Shown here piece by piece: positions 25,376-33,598 of a stretch of DNA of 64,000 nucleotides. A program made the translations under genes and the position numbers. The first letter of the stretch is position 1, and each line of letters opens with the position of its first letter. The notes under the pieces were generated by a model. That model saw only the letters and a program-made list of their open reading frames with translations, made no database searches and was not told the origin of the DNA. This DNA is from Aquipuribacter sp051216895 (GTDB lineage Bacteria > Actinomycetota > Actinomycetes > Actinomycetales > JBBAYJ01), in assembly GCF_051216895.1 (NCBI RefSeq), contig NZ_JBPKAO010000005.1, forward strand, positions 186,001-250,000. Reading direction: 5' to 3'.

Positions 25376-26802
25376 GGCGATGGCCTCGCCGGGCCGGTCT
25401 GCTCGCGGACCGCCTCGACCGGCAGGTCGACGTCGATCCGGACCCCGCCCATCCGTGACCGGTGCACCGCGAAGCGGCCGCCCACCTCGCGGGCCCGCTC
25501 CGCCATGTTGACCAGACCCCGGTGGCGGCCGTCGCCGTCACCCACCTGCTCCAGGCGCAGCAGACGGCGCAGCGCGGCGGGGTCGCCCTGGCCGTCGTCG
25601 GCGATGCTGAGCCGCAGGCCCCCGTCCCGGCCGTGCACCAGCCGCACCACGGCCCGGCGCGCCCCGGCGTGCGCGGCGACGTTGAACAGCGCCTCGCCGG
25701 CGATGCGGGCCAGGGCGTGGCAGGTGTCGGGCGTGAGGTCGTGGGGGGAGCCCTCGATGCGCAGGGCGGTGTCCAGGTGCATGCGGTGCTGGTCGGTGAC
25801 CCGTTGCAGCAGACCGGGCAGGTCGTGCCCGGCCGCGCCGTCGCCGTGCTCGTGCGACAGCGCCCAGATGGCGTGCCGCAGCTGCTCGACCGCCTCGGCC
25901 GTCAGCGACCGGGCGTGGTCCAGACGGGCCGCGACCTGCTGCCCGGTCTCGCCCAGGGCGGCCGCGTCGGTGGCGCAGATGTCCACCAGCATCCCGGCCG
26001 ACAGCACCTGCTGGGTGACGCTGTCGTGCAGCTCGCGGGCGATGCGGTGCCGTTCCACGTCCAGCAGCTCCCGCTGGGTGGCGGCCACCAGCCGGGCGTT
26101 GACGTCCTCGAGCTCCCGGTTGCGCTGGGCCAGGTCGGCGGCCTGCCGCGAAGCCTCCTCGTACAGCCGCTCGCTGCGGGTCCGGAGCCGGACGCTCTCC
26201 TGGTACAGCGCCGCGTTGTGCACCGCGACCGCCGCCTGGTTTGCCAGCGTGCGCAGCACCGGCAGGTCGGCGGGCTGCACGGCCATCCCCGGCTGCGGGG
26301 CCAGCGAGAGCGCCCCCACGGAGCGCCCGTCCAGGGTCGCCCGGACCCGGTGCCACGGCCCCGCCGGGGTGGCCGCGGCCGCGTCGCTGGGACGACGGTC
26401 CTCGGCCCAGCGGCCCTCCCGCAGCCGCTCGACCTCCGCCGCGACCCACGTCGGCAGCCGGGGGTCCACCACGTCGGCCAGCGACCCGTCGGGCCGCACC
26501 ACCAGGTAGCGGGGCGAGGCCGCCGGCAGCTCCCTGCGCCCGAAAGCCAGCACCACCGCCTGCGCGGGCACGTGCTGCACAGCCGCCCGCAGCACCGCCT
26601 CCAGCACCGTCCTCGGTCCGGCGACGGTCTGCACGAGCGCGCGGGAGATGTCGTCCATCGAGGCCACGGCCGTCGCCAGCCGTTCCGCGGTGCGCCGGTA
26701 CTCCAGGTAGTAGCCGTGCTTGCCCGACCGGACGCCCGTCAGGACGGCCAGGCTCGGTGCCGGGACCCCGGCGGTGCCGTCCCGCACCGGCTCGGGAGTC
26801 AT
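25372..26802 (-). CDS. mnoS: GAF-containing sensor histidine kinase, MnoS-like
   Basis: 476 aa, no membrane segment, so cytoplasmic. Residues ~45-215 form one GAF-type sensor domain ('LRTLANQAAVAVHNAALYQESVRLR' at its end), followed by a coiled coil, HisKA_3 with the phospho-His in 'ERHRIARELHDSVTQQ', and a HATPase_c ending 'GLVNMAERAREVGGRF'. It pairs with the downstream LuxR regulator and presumably senses an alcohol, aldehyde or redox signal. ATG taken; a GTG one codon upstream is equally possible. Starts 28 nt after the alcohol dehydrogenase stop, so it is likely in that operon. Confidence 0.9.
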   Translation of the reverse strand: MTPEPVRDGTAGVPAPSLAVLTGVRSGKHGYYLEYRRTAERLATAVASMDDISRALVQTVAGPRTVLEAVLRAAVQHVPAQAVVLAFGRRELPAASPRYLVVRPDGSLADVVDPRLPTWVAAEVERLREGRWAEDRRPSDAAAATPAGPWHRVRATLDGRSVGALSLAPQPGMAVQPADLPVLRTLANQAAVAVHNAALYQESVRLRTRSERLYEEASRQAADLAQRNRELEDVNARLVAATQRELLDVERHRIARELHDSVTQQVLSAGMLVDICATDAAALGETGQQVAARLDHARSLTAEAVEQLRHAIWALSHEHGDGAAGHDLPGLLQRVTDQHRMHLDTALRIEGSPHDLTPDTCHALARIAGEALFNVAAHAGARRAVVRLVHGRDGGLRLSIADDGQGDPAALRRLLRLEQVGDGDGRHRGLVNMAERAREVGGRFAVHRSRMGGVRIDVDLPVEAVREQTGPARPSP

Positions 26803-26830
26803 CACCCGGACCGTGACGGCACTTCGGGTG

Positions 26831-28048
26831 TCACAGCGCGGCCCGGAACAGCGCCTCGATGTCGCCGTGCGTCGAGTCGCGGGGGTTCGTCGTCAGGCAG
26901 GCGTCCTCCAGGGTGGTCCGGGCCAGCTGGGCGACGTTGGCGTCGCAGACCCCCAGCTCCCGCAGCCCCCGGGGCACACCGACCCGGTCACCGAGCTCGC
27001 GCACCACGTCCGCCAGCGCCCACGCCGCGTCCGTCGCGTCCAGCCGCGAGGTGTCGATCCCGACCGCCGAGGCCAGCGGCACGAACCGGGTCGCGTCCTG
27101 CTCCGCGTTCCAGCGGATCACGTGCGGCAGCAGGACCCCGTTGACCACGCCGTGCGGGGCGTCCAGCAGACCCCCCACCTGGTGGCTCATGGCGTGCGTC
27201 GCTCCCAGGATCGCGTTGCTGAAGGCCAGCCCGGCCTCCAGGCTGGCCTGTGCCATCGACGCCCGCGCCTGCAGGTCCGTCGGTCGGGTGACCGTCAGGT
27301 CCAGGTTCGAGGTGACCAGGCGCACCGCGTTCAGGGCGTGGCCGTCGGCCAGCGGGTTGTGAGCCCGGGAGACGAACGCCTCGATGCCGTGGGTCAGCGC
27401 GTCCAGGCCCGTGGCCGCGTTCAGCAGCTCCGGCATGGTCGTGAGCAACCGTGGGTCGGTGATGGACACGTCGGGGACCAGCGCGCGGCCGATGATGGTC
27501 ACCTTGACCGAGCGCACGGTGTCCGACACGACGCAGAACTGCGAGACGTCGGCCCCGGTACCCGACGTCGACGGGATCATCACCAGCGGCGGGATGGGCT
27601 GGGACACCCGGTCGATCCCGGCGTAGTCGAGGATGCTCCCGCCGTTGCCCGACAGGATCGCCACGCCCTTGGCGGCGTCGATGCACGACCCGCCGCCGAT
27701 GGCGATGATCACGTCGCTGCCGGACGCCGCGTAGCACTGCGACGCCGCCGCGACCTCGTGGTCCTTCGGGTTGGGCGTCACCCCGGACCAGACGGTCGGG
27801 TGCAGGCCGGCCTCGCGCAGGTGGCCCAGCAGCTCGGCCACCCACCCGGCCTCGATGAGGCCGGGGTCGGTGACGACGAACGGGCGGGCGGCGCCCAGGC
27901 GAGTGGCTACGAAACCCGCCTCGGCCAGCGACCCGTGGCCGAAGACGACCTCGGGGGCGTGGAACTTGACCAGCGGCAGCGGGGCGTGACCGTGGTTGGC
28001 CTCGCGGGCGGTGCGCTGCCTCGGCGTCGTCGCACTGAGCACGGCCAT
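26831..28048 (-). CDS. Iron-containing alcohol dehydrogenase (propanediol-dehydrogenase type)
   Basis: 405 aa type III dehydrogenase. Nucleotide site 'IIAIGGGSCIDAAKG', 'PSTSGTGADVSQFCVV', and metal-binding region 'GATHAMSHQVGGLLDAPHGVVNG' with its histidines. Related to, but clearly distinct from, the methanol dehydrogenase at 19668; family members act on 1,3-propanediol, ethanol and similar alcohols. Start has AAGGAGG. First gene of an operon with the sensor kinase and regulator, which may autoregulate through the palindrome upstream. An N-terminal extension of ~20 residues precedes the conserved core. Confidence 0.92.
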   Translation of the reverse strand: MAVLSATTPRQRTAREANHGHAPLPLVKFHAPEVVFGHGSLAEAGFVATRLGAARPFVVTDPGLIEAGWVAELLGHLREAGLHPTVWSGVTPNPKDHEVAAASQCYAASGSDVIIAIGGGSCIDAAKGVAILSGNGGSILDYAGIDRVSQPIPPLVMIPSTSGTGADVSQFCVVSDTVRSVKVTIIGRALVPDVSITDPRLLTTMPELLNAATGLDALTHGIEAFVSRAHNPLADGHALNAVRLVTSNLDLTVTRPTDLQARASMAQASLEAGLAFSNAILGATHAMSHQVGGLLDAPHGVVNGVLLPHVIRWNAEQDATRFVPLASAVGIDTSRLDATDAAWALADVVRELGDRVGVPRGLRELGVCDANVAQLARTTLEDACLTTNPRDSTHGDIEALFRAAL

Positions 28049-28094
28049 GGTCCTCCTTGCGGTGCCCACCTGTCGTCGGGGGGACCGCGCCCAC

Positions 28095-28100
28095 GTCGTA
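28095..28100 (-). promoter_or_regulatory. Possible -10 box TACGAC for the alcohol dehydrogenase operon
   Basis: TACGAC on the minus strand, 46 nt before the ATG. It sits 84 bp from the centre of the palindrome, against 86 bp in the methanol dehydrogenase promoter; this match is the main reason for choosing it. Confidence 0.35.
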
Positions 28101-28171
28101 GGGGGTACGTGTGGTGACGGTACACGCGCAGGGACCTCCCGAACGGGGGTCCGTACCTTCGACCAGGCCCC

Positions 28172-28191
28172 ACCTGCCCGATCGGGCAGGT
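28172..28191. promoter_or_regulatory. Palindromic operator, copy 2 (alcohol dehydrogenase / FAD-FeS dehydrogenase)
   Basis: ACCTGCCCGATCGGGCAGGT is a perfect palindrome, and one more C/G pair on each side (28171, 28192) extends it to 22 bp. It differs from copy 1 only in the central two bases. It lies in the 306-bp gap between the divergent alcohol dehydrogenase and FAD/Fe-S dehydrogenase genes; apart from promoter-like boxes and a short repeat block, nothing else is seen in this gap. Confidence 0.78.
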
Positions 28192-28236
28192 GGCCCGGGC
28201 CGCCGGCTCGGGGCCACCGCCGACCGCCCCGGCGAC

Positions 28237-28283
28237 GTGGGACCGGTCGGGGTGGGACCGGTCGCTGGGCCCGGTCGCTGGGC
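28237..28283 (+). repeat. Nested short direct repeats before the FAD/Fe-S gene
   Basis: GTGGGACCGGTCG occurs at 28237 and 28252, and CCGGTCGCTGGGC occurs in tandem at 28258 and 28271. All copies share CCGGTCG, spaced 15 and 13 bp apart, just upstream of the probable promoter. Could be stacked regulator half-sites or replication slippage. Confidence 0.65.
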
Positions 28284-28299
28284 CCGTGCAGCCTCAGGG

Positions 28300-28305
28300 C
28301 ACACT
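28300..28305 (+). promoter_or_regulatory. Possible -10 box CACACT for the FAD/Fe-S dehydrogenase
   Basis: GGGCACACT at this spot has the same context as the -10 candidate of the coxG leader (46174-46182). Leader of about 43 nt with a GGAGGG site before the GTG. Confidence 0.35.
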
Positions 28306-28354
28306 GGCCGCAGCACGGACCGGCCGGTCCGAGAGACCCCGGAGGGCTGCAGCC

Positions 28355-31249
28355 GTGACCATCCTCGAGGAGTCCCCGGCCGTGGGGGCGGACGGCCGTG
28401 AGGTCGTCGACCGGCTGCGACGCGTGGTCGGCCCGCAGGTCGACGACGGCGTCCGGGTCCGGGCCGAGTACTCCACCGACGCGTCCAACTACCGGGTCGT
28501 CCCGGCCGCCGTCGTGGTCGCACGCGACGTCGACGACGTGCTCGCCGTGGCGCAGGTGTGCCGCGAGACCGGCACCCCGCTGACCATGCGCGGCGGCGGC
28601 ACCTCGGTCGCGGGCAACGCGGTCGGGCCCGGGGTCGTCCTGGACGTCAGCCGGCACCTGACCCGCATCCACGACGTCGACCCCGAGGCCCGCACCGCCA
28701 CCGTCGACCCCGGTGTCGTGCTCACCTCGCTGCAGGCGGCCGCCCGCCCGCACGGGCTCCGCTTCGGACCCGACCCGTCGACGCAGGCCCGCTGCACCCT
28801 CGGCGGCATGATCGGCAACAACGCCTGCGGTCCGCACGCCGTGGCCTACGGCCGCACCGCCGACAACGTCGTCGCCCTCGACGTCCTCGACGGCACCGGG
28901 CGGCGCTTCACCGCCGGTGCCGGCGACGAGCCTGTCCCCGGCGTCCACGCCCTGGTCGACGCCCACCTGGGCCTGGTCCGCACCGAGCTCGGCCGGTTCG
29001 GCCGGCAGGTGTCCGGCTACTCCCTGGAGCACCTGCTGCCCGAGAACGGTCGCGACCTGGCCAAGGCCCTGGTCGGCACCGAGGGCACCTGCGGCGTCGT
29101 CCTGGGCGCCACCGTCCGGCTCGTCGACCTGGCCCCGGCCACCGCGCTCGCGGTGCTCGGCTACCCCGACATGGCCTCGGCCGCCGACGCCGTCCCCGCC
29201 CTGCTGCCCCACGCCCCGCTCGCGGTCGAGGGCATCGACGCGCGCCTGGTCGACGTGGTCCGCCGGCACAAGGGCGACGCGGCTGTGCCCGCGCTGCCCG
29301 AGGGCGGCGGCTGGCTGTTCGTCGAGGTCGGCGGGGCCGACGAGGCCGAGGCGTTCGCCGCCGCCCGCCGTCTCGCCGCCGACGCCGGCACCACCGCCGT
29401 CCGCGTCGTCCCGCCGGGCCCGGAGGCCCTGGCGTTGTGGCGCATCCGCGAGGACGGCGCCGGGCTGGCCGGCCGCACCGCCACCGGGGCGCAGGCGTGG
29501 CCCGGCTGGGAGGACGCCGCCGTCCCGCCCGAGCGCCTCGGTGACTACCTGCGCGGGTTCGAGCAGCTGATGAAGGCCCACGACGTCGACGGCCTGGCCT
29601 ACGGCCACTTCGGCGACGGCTGCGTCCACGTCCGGATCGACCTGCCCCTGGCCGAGGCGCCGGCCCGGCTGCGGCCGTTCCTCGAGCAGGCCACCGACCT
29701 GGTCGTGTCCCACGGCGGGTCGTTGTCCGGGGAGCACGGGGACGGTCGCGCCCGCAGCGAGCTGCTGGGTCGGATGTACTCCGCGGAGGCGCTGCAGCTG
29801 TTCGCCGGGTTCAAGCACCTGTTCGACCCCGACGACCTGCTCAACCCCGGCGTCCTCGTCCGCCCCGACGCCGTCGACGTCAACCTGCGCCGTCCGCAGG
29901 CGCACCCGACCATGCCCGCCGGCGGGTTCTCGCTGCTGCACGACTCCGGCGACCTGACCCGGGCCGTGCACCGCTGCGTCGGGGTGGGCAAGTGCCGCGC
30001 CGACACCGGGGCCGCGGGCGGCTTCATGTGCCCGTCGTTCCTGGCCACCGGTCAGGAGAAGGACTCCACCCGGGCCCGGGCCCGGGTGCTGCAGGAGGTC
30101 ACCAACGGCACCCTGGTCGGCGGGGTCGACCACCCGGCCGTCGCGGAGTCGCTCGACCTGTGCCTGTCGTGCAAGGCGTGCGCCAGCGACTGCCCGGCCG
30201 GGGTCGACATGGCCACCTACAAGTCCGAGGTGCTGCACCGGACCTGGAAGGGGCGGCTGCGCCCGGTGACGCACTACTCGCTCGGCTGGCTGCCGCGCTG
30301 GTCCGCCCTGGTCGGGGCGGTGCCCGGGCTGGCGGCCGTGCTCAACGTCGTGCTGTCGGTCGGTCCGCTGCGCCGGCTGGTGCTACGGCTGGGGGGCATG
30401 GACCCGCGTCGGTCGGTGCCCCGGTTCGCGACCCGGACGCTGCGGCAGCGGTGGGCGGGCGACCGGGAGGGCGGGCGGCAGCCCGACGGGGTCGCGGGCC
30501 TCGCGACCCCCGCGCCCGTGCGGGACCGGGTCGTGCTGTGGGCCGACTCGTTCACCGACGGCTTCAGCCCCGACGTCGGCGGCGCCGCGCGACGGGTGCT
30601 CACCGACGCCGGGTACGACGTGGTGCTCGCCGGTCCGGGCGCCTGCTGCGGCCTGACCTGGATCTCCACCGGACAGCTCGACGGCGCCCGCACCCGGCTG
30701 CGCGGCACCCTCGACGTGCTGGGCCCGTTCGTCGACGCCGGTCTGCCGGTCGTCGGGCTGGAACCGTCCTGCACCGCGGCCCTGCGTGGCGACCTGCCGG
30801 AGCTGCTGCCCGAGGACCCCCGCGCCGCCCGGGTCTCGGCCGCCGTCCGCACCTTGGCCGAGCTGCTCACCGACCGGGTCGCCGCCGGCTGGAGCCCGCC
30901 CGACCTGAGCGGTCTGGACGTCCTGGCCCAGCCGCACTGCCACCAGCACGCCGAGATGGGCTACCGCGCCGACCTGGCCCTGCTCCGCGGCGCCGGCGCC
31001 CAGGTCCGGGCGCTCGCCGGCTGCTGCGGGCTGGCCGGCAACTTCGGCATGGAGGCAGGGCACTACGACGTCTCGGTGGCCGTCGCCGAGCACGCCCTGC
31101 TGCCCGCGCTGCGCGAGGCCGCCCCGGGCACGGTCCTGCTGGCCGACGGCTTCAGCTGCCGCACCCAGGCCGACGACCTGGCCGGCGTCCAGGGCCGCCA
31201 CCTGGCCCAGGTCCTGGCCGACCGCCTGCCCACCCCCGCCCACCCATGA
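28355..31249 (+). CDS. FAD/Fe-S 2-hydroxyacid dehydrogenase (fused)
   Basis: 964 aa fusion. N-terminal FAD-binding (VAO/FAD_binding_4) domain with 'TPLTMRGGGTSVAGNA', 'GGMIGNNACGPHAVAYGRT'; central FAD-oxidase C domain ending 'GSLSGEHGDGRARSE'; from ~540 two Fe-S motifs ('CVGVGKC..CPS' and 'CLSCKACASDCPAG'); then two CCG domains ('GACCGLTW' near 762, 'AGCCGLAGNFGME' near 888). This is the architecture of membrane-linked D-lactate or D-2-hydroxyglutarate dehydrogenases such as E. coli YdiJ, which feed electrons to the respiratory chain. GTG chosen for its GGAGGG site; 55 more in-frame codons upstream lack homology. Its link to alcohol oxidation is suggested only by the shared palindrome. Confidence 0.9.
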   Translation: MTILEESPAVGADGREVVDRLRRVVGPQVDDGVRVRAEYSTDASNYRVVPAAVVVARDVDDVLAVAQVCRETGTPLTMRGGGTSVAGNAVGPGVVLDVSRHLTRIHDVDPEARTATVDPGVVLTSLQAAARPHGLRFGPDPSTQARCTLGGMIGNNACGPHAVAYGRTADNVVALDVLDGTGRRFTAGAGDEPVPGVHALVDAHLGLVRTELGRFGRQVSGYSLEHLLPENGRDLAKALVGTEGTCGVVLGATVRLVDLAPATALAVLGYPDMASAADAVPALLPHAPLAVEGIDARLVDVVRRHKGDAAVPALPEGGGWLFVEVGGADEAEAFAAARRLAADAGTTAVRVVPPGPEALALWRIREDGAGLAGRTATGAQAWPGWEDAAVPPERLGDYLRGFEQLMKAHDVDGLAYGHFGDGCVHVRIDLPLAEAPARLRPFLEQATDLVVSHGGSLSGEHGDGRARSELLGRMYSAEALQLFAGFKHLFDPDDLLNPGVLVRPDAVDVNLRRPQAHPTMPAGGFSLLHDSGDLTRAVHRCVGVGKCRADTGAAGGFMCPSFLATGQEKDSTRARARVLQEVTNGTLVGGVDHPAVAESLDLCLSCKACASDCPAGVDMATYKSEVLHRTWKGRLRPVTHYSLGWLPRWSALVGAVPGLAAVLNVVLSVGPLRRLVLRLGGMDPRRSVPRFATRTLRQRWAGDREGGRQPDGVAGLATPAPVRDRVVLWADSFTDGFSPDVGGAARRVLTDAGYDVVLAGPGACCGLTWISTGQLDGARTRLRGTLDVLGPFVDAGLPVVGLEPSCTAALRGDLPELLPEDPRAARVSAAVRTLAELLTDRVAAGWSPPDLSGLDVLAQPHCHQHAEMGYRADLALLRGAGAQVRALAGCCGLAGNFGMEAGHYDVSVAVAEHALLPALREAAPGTVLLADGFSCRTQADDLAGVQGRHLAQVLADRLPTPAHP

Positions 31250-31254
31250 GGGGT

Positions 31255-31316
31255 GGCACGCGGTGGGGTCGTGATCCGTCGCCCGGACGGGCCTGATCGC
31301 GACCACTGCGCGTGCC
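31255..31316. terminator. Long imperfect hairpin between convergent genes
   Basis: Two 22-nt arms (31255-31276 and 31295-31316) pair at about 18 of 22 positions, around an 18-nt loop that itself contains GCCCG-GA-CGGGC. It is the only feature between the converging FAD/Fe-S and NDH-2 genes and should work in both directions. Confidence 0.7.
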
Positions 31317-31337
31317 AGCCACGCCCGTGACCGGTGG

Positions 31338-32933
31338 CTACCGGTCCTGCGTCGGGTCGGGGTCCGGGAGCGTGCCGGCCGCCTCGGTCAGCGCCCCGTC
31401 CTCGTCGACCGGCAGGTCGGCGGCGCCCTCACCGGCCCGGCCGCCGTGGATGCCCTGGTCGACGTCGTCACCCGTCACCGGGGTGGTGGACGAGGCGTGG
31501 TCGGCGTCCTCGCCCTGCGCCGGGGACGTCTGCTCGGGGGACGTCGGCGCCGGGGCCGCCCCCGTGAAGGCCGCCACCGACGCGCGCGGACCGGTCCGCT
31601 TGATGACCGTCCGGGCGATGATCTGCTGCTGGGTGACCGCGCGCTCGGACCGGCCGCGGCCGAGGAACGTGATGGTCCACTTCAGCAGCGTCGTCACCCG
31701 GTTCTTGAAGCCGACGAGGTACAGCAGGTGGACCGCCAGCCACAGCACCCACGCGACGAAGCCCGACAGGTTGAGCCGGCCGACGCTCGCCACGGCGTGG
31801 AACCGCGAGATGGTCGCCATCGACCCCTTGTCCTTGTAGCGGAACGGCTGACCGGTCGGCTCGCCCAGCAGCGACCGGCGGATCTCGCGGGCGGTGTGCT
31901 GACCGCCCTGGATGGCGACCTGGGCCACCCCCGGCAGCCGGTCCAGGGAGGCCATGTCGCCGACGACGTGCACCTCGGGGTGGCCGGGCAGCGTCAGGTC
32001 GGGCTCGACGCACACCCGGCCGGCTCGGTCGAGCTCGGCCCCGGACTGCTCGGCGAGCGTCCGTCCCAGCTCGCTGCCCTGCACCCCCGCGGCCCACACC
32101 TTGCAGCGGGAGTCGATCCGGCGGCGCGTGCCGTCGCCGTCCTCCACCTCGATCCCGAACCGGTCGACGCCCACGACCTTGGCGCCCAGCTGGACCTCGA
32201 CGCCCATCTTCTCCAGCCGCGCCCGCGCGCGTTCTCCCAGCGCCTCGCCGAAACCACCCGGCAGCACCCGCGGGGCGGCGTCGAGCAGGATGATCCGCGC
32301 CGACGTCGGGTCGATGCGGCGGAAGTCGCGGCGGAGCGTCTGGCTGGAGAGCTCGGCGATCTGGCCGGCCATCTCGACCCCGGTCGGCCCGGCCCCCACC
32401 ACGACGAAGGTCAGCAGCTTCTCGACCTCGGCCTCGTCCCACGCCAGCTCGGCCAGCTCGAACGCGCCGAAGATGCGCCCGCGCAGCTCCAGCGCGTCGT
32501 CGATGGACTTCATGCCGGGGGCCCACTCGGCGAACTGGTCGTTGCCGAAGTAGGACTGCCCGGCCCCGGCCGCCACGACGAGGTGGTCGTAGCTGGTGAC
32601 GGTCGTCCCGTCGAGCACCTGCGAGGTGACCGTCCGGGCGGTCAGGTCGATCGCGGTGACGTCCCCCAGCAGCACGGTCGCGTTGGGCTGGTTGTTGAGC
32701 ACCTCACGGGTGGACGGGGCGATGTCGCCCTCGGACAGGATCCCCGTGGCCACCTGGTAGAGCAGCGGCTGGAACAGGTGGTGGGAGGTCCGCGAGACCA
32801 GGGTGATGTCGACCTCCGCCCGGCGCAGCCCCTGCGCGGCGAACAGGCCGCCGAACCCCGACCCGACGACCACCACGTGCGGGCGGCCCGTGTCGCGGAC
32901 CGGTGCGACCCGGGTGGGCGTGGTCTGGCTCAT
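31338..32933 (-). CDS. ndh: Type II NADH dehydrogenase (NDH-2)
   Basis: 531 aa. FAD site 'VVVGSGFGGLFAAQGLRR' near residue 20, NADH site 'VVVGAGPTGVEMAGQIAEL', 'HVVGDMASL' and the quinone-side '..VAIQGGQHTAREI'. C-terminal hydrophobic stretch 'GFVAWVLWLAVHLLYLVGFKNR' anchors it to the membrane. Oxidises NADH and reduces menaquinone without pumping protons. A ~75-residue Asp/Pro/Thr-rich tail extends beyond normal NDH-2. GGAGG precedes the ATG. Divergent from the next gene. Confidence 0.95.
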   Translation of the reverse strand: MSQTTPTRVAPVRDTGRPHVVVVGSGFGGLFAAQGLRRAEVDITLVSRTSHHLFQPLLYQVATGILSEGDIAPSTREVLNNQPNATVLLGDVTAIDLTARTVTSQVLDGTTVTSYDHLVVAAGAGQSYFGNDQFAEWAPGMKSIDDALELRGRIFGAFELAELAWDEAEVEKLLTFVVVGAGPTGVEMAGQIAELSSQTLRRDFRRIDPTSARIILLDAAPRVLPGGFGEALGERARARLEKMGVEVQLGAKVVGVDRFGIEVEDGDGTRRRIDSRCKVWAAGVQGSELGRTLAEQSGAELDRAGRVCVEPDLTLPGHPEVHVVGDMASLDRLPGVAQVAIQGGQHTAREIRRSLLGEPTGQPFRYKDKGSMATISRFHAVASVGRLNLSGFVAWVLWLAVHLLYLVGFKNRVTTLLKWTITFLGRGRSERAVTQQQIIARTVIKRTGPRASVAAFTGAAPAPTSPEQTSPAQGEDADHASSTTPVTGDDVDQGIHGGRAGEGAADLPVDEDGALTEAAGTLPDPDPTQDR

Positions 32934-33059
32934 GGTGGCCTCCGATGCCGGCCTGGTGGCCTGCTGCTCGCGGGTGGCTGGACGACCCAGCCTCCCAGCG
33001 CGGGGCCGCCGGTGCGAGACGTGGGGCGAGCCGGGCCGGGAGTGCAGCACCCTGTCCGG

Positions 33060-33587
33060 GTGAGCCGTACCCCGCACCCGCCTGCCGTGGCCGACCGCGA
33101 CCTGCCCGTGCTGCTGGCCGTGTACGGCACCCTGCGCCGCGGCTGCCGCAACCACCACGTGCTGGCCGGGAGCGAGCACGTCCGGGACGGTGCCGTCGCC
33201 GGTGTCCTGCACGAGATCGTCGTCCCGCTGCGCCTGGACTACAGCTACCCGCTGCTCGTCGTGCCGTCGCCCGGCGCCGACGTCCCCCGCGCCGACCACC
33301 CCCGCGCCGACGGCCCCAGGGTGGTGGTGGAGGTCTACCGGGTGACCGACCCGCAGGTCCTGGCCCGCCTCGACGTCCTGGAGGCCTACGACCCGGACCA
33401 CCCCGGCACGTCGGAGTACGTCCGCGCCCGGGTGCCGCTGCTCGGCCGCGACGGCGCCGACGCCCACGACGGCCTCGACGAGCCCGACCGCCAGGTGCAG
33501 ACCTACGTCTACGCAGGTGCCGTGGCCGAGCAGGGCCCCGTCCTGCCTGGTGGCGACTGGTGCACGCACAAGGGTGCCCTCGGGTAG
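33060..33587 (+). CDS. Gamma-glutamylcyclotransferase-like (AIG2/GGCT) protein
   Basis: 175 aa. N-terminal 'VLLAVYGTLRRGCRNHHVLAG' is the substrate-binding loop of the GGCT/AIG2 fold; 'EVYRVTDPQVLARLDVLEAYDPD' supplies the conserved acidic region and 'YVYAG' follows. Members open gamma-glutamyl amines or have unknown substrates. GTG start without a clear ribosome-binding site; it lies 126 bp from the divergent NDH-2 start. Its stop codon forms part of the gnd promoter. Confidence 0.8.
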   Translation: MSRTPHPPAVADRDLPVLLAVYGTLRRGCRNHHVLAGSEHVRDGAVAGVLHEIVVPLRLDYSYPLLVVPSPGADVPRADHPRADGPRVVVEVYRVTDPQVLARLDVLEAYDPDHPGTSEYVRARVPLLGRDGADAHDGLDEPDRQVQTYVYAGAVAEQGPVLPGGDWCTHKGALG

Positions 33588-33592
33588 ACAAT
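33587..33592 (+). promoter_or_regulatory. -10-like box GACAAT for gnd
   Basis: GACAAT, 6 nt before the ATG at 33599 and overlapping the previous gene's stop codon. No ribosome-binding site, so gnd is probably leaderless. Confidence 0.42.
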
Positions 33593-33598
33593 GCCAGC

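Noticed and set aside
25805..25830. CGGGCAGGTCGTGCCCG inverted repeat inside the kinase gene
   Set aside because: Arms are in the opposite order from the operator, and the site is internal to coding sequence; likely codon-driven.
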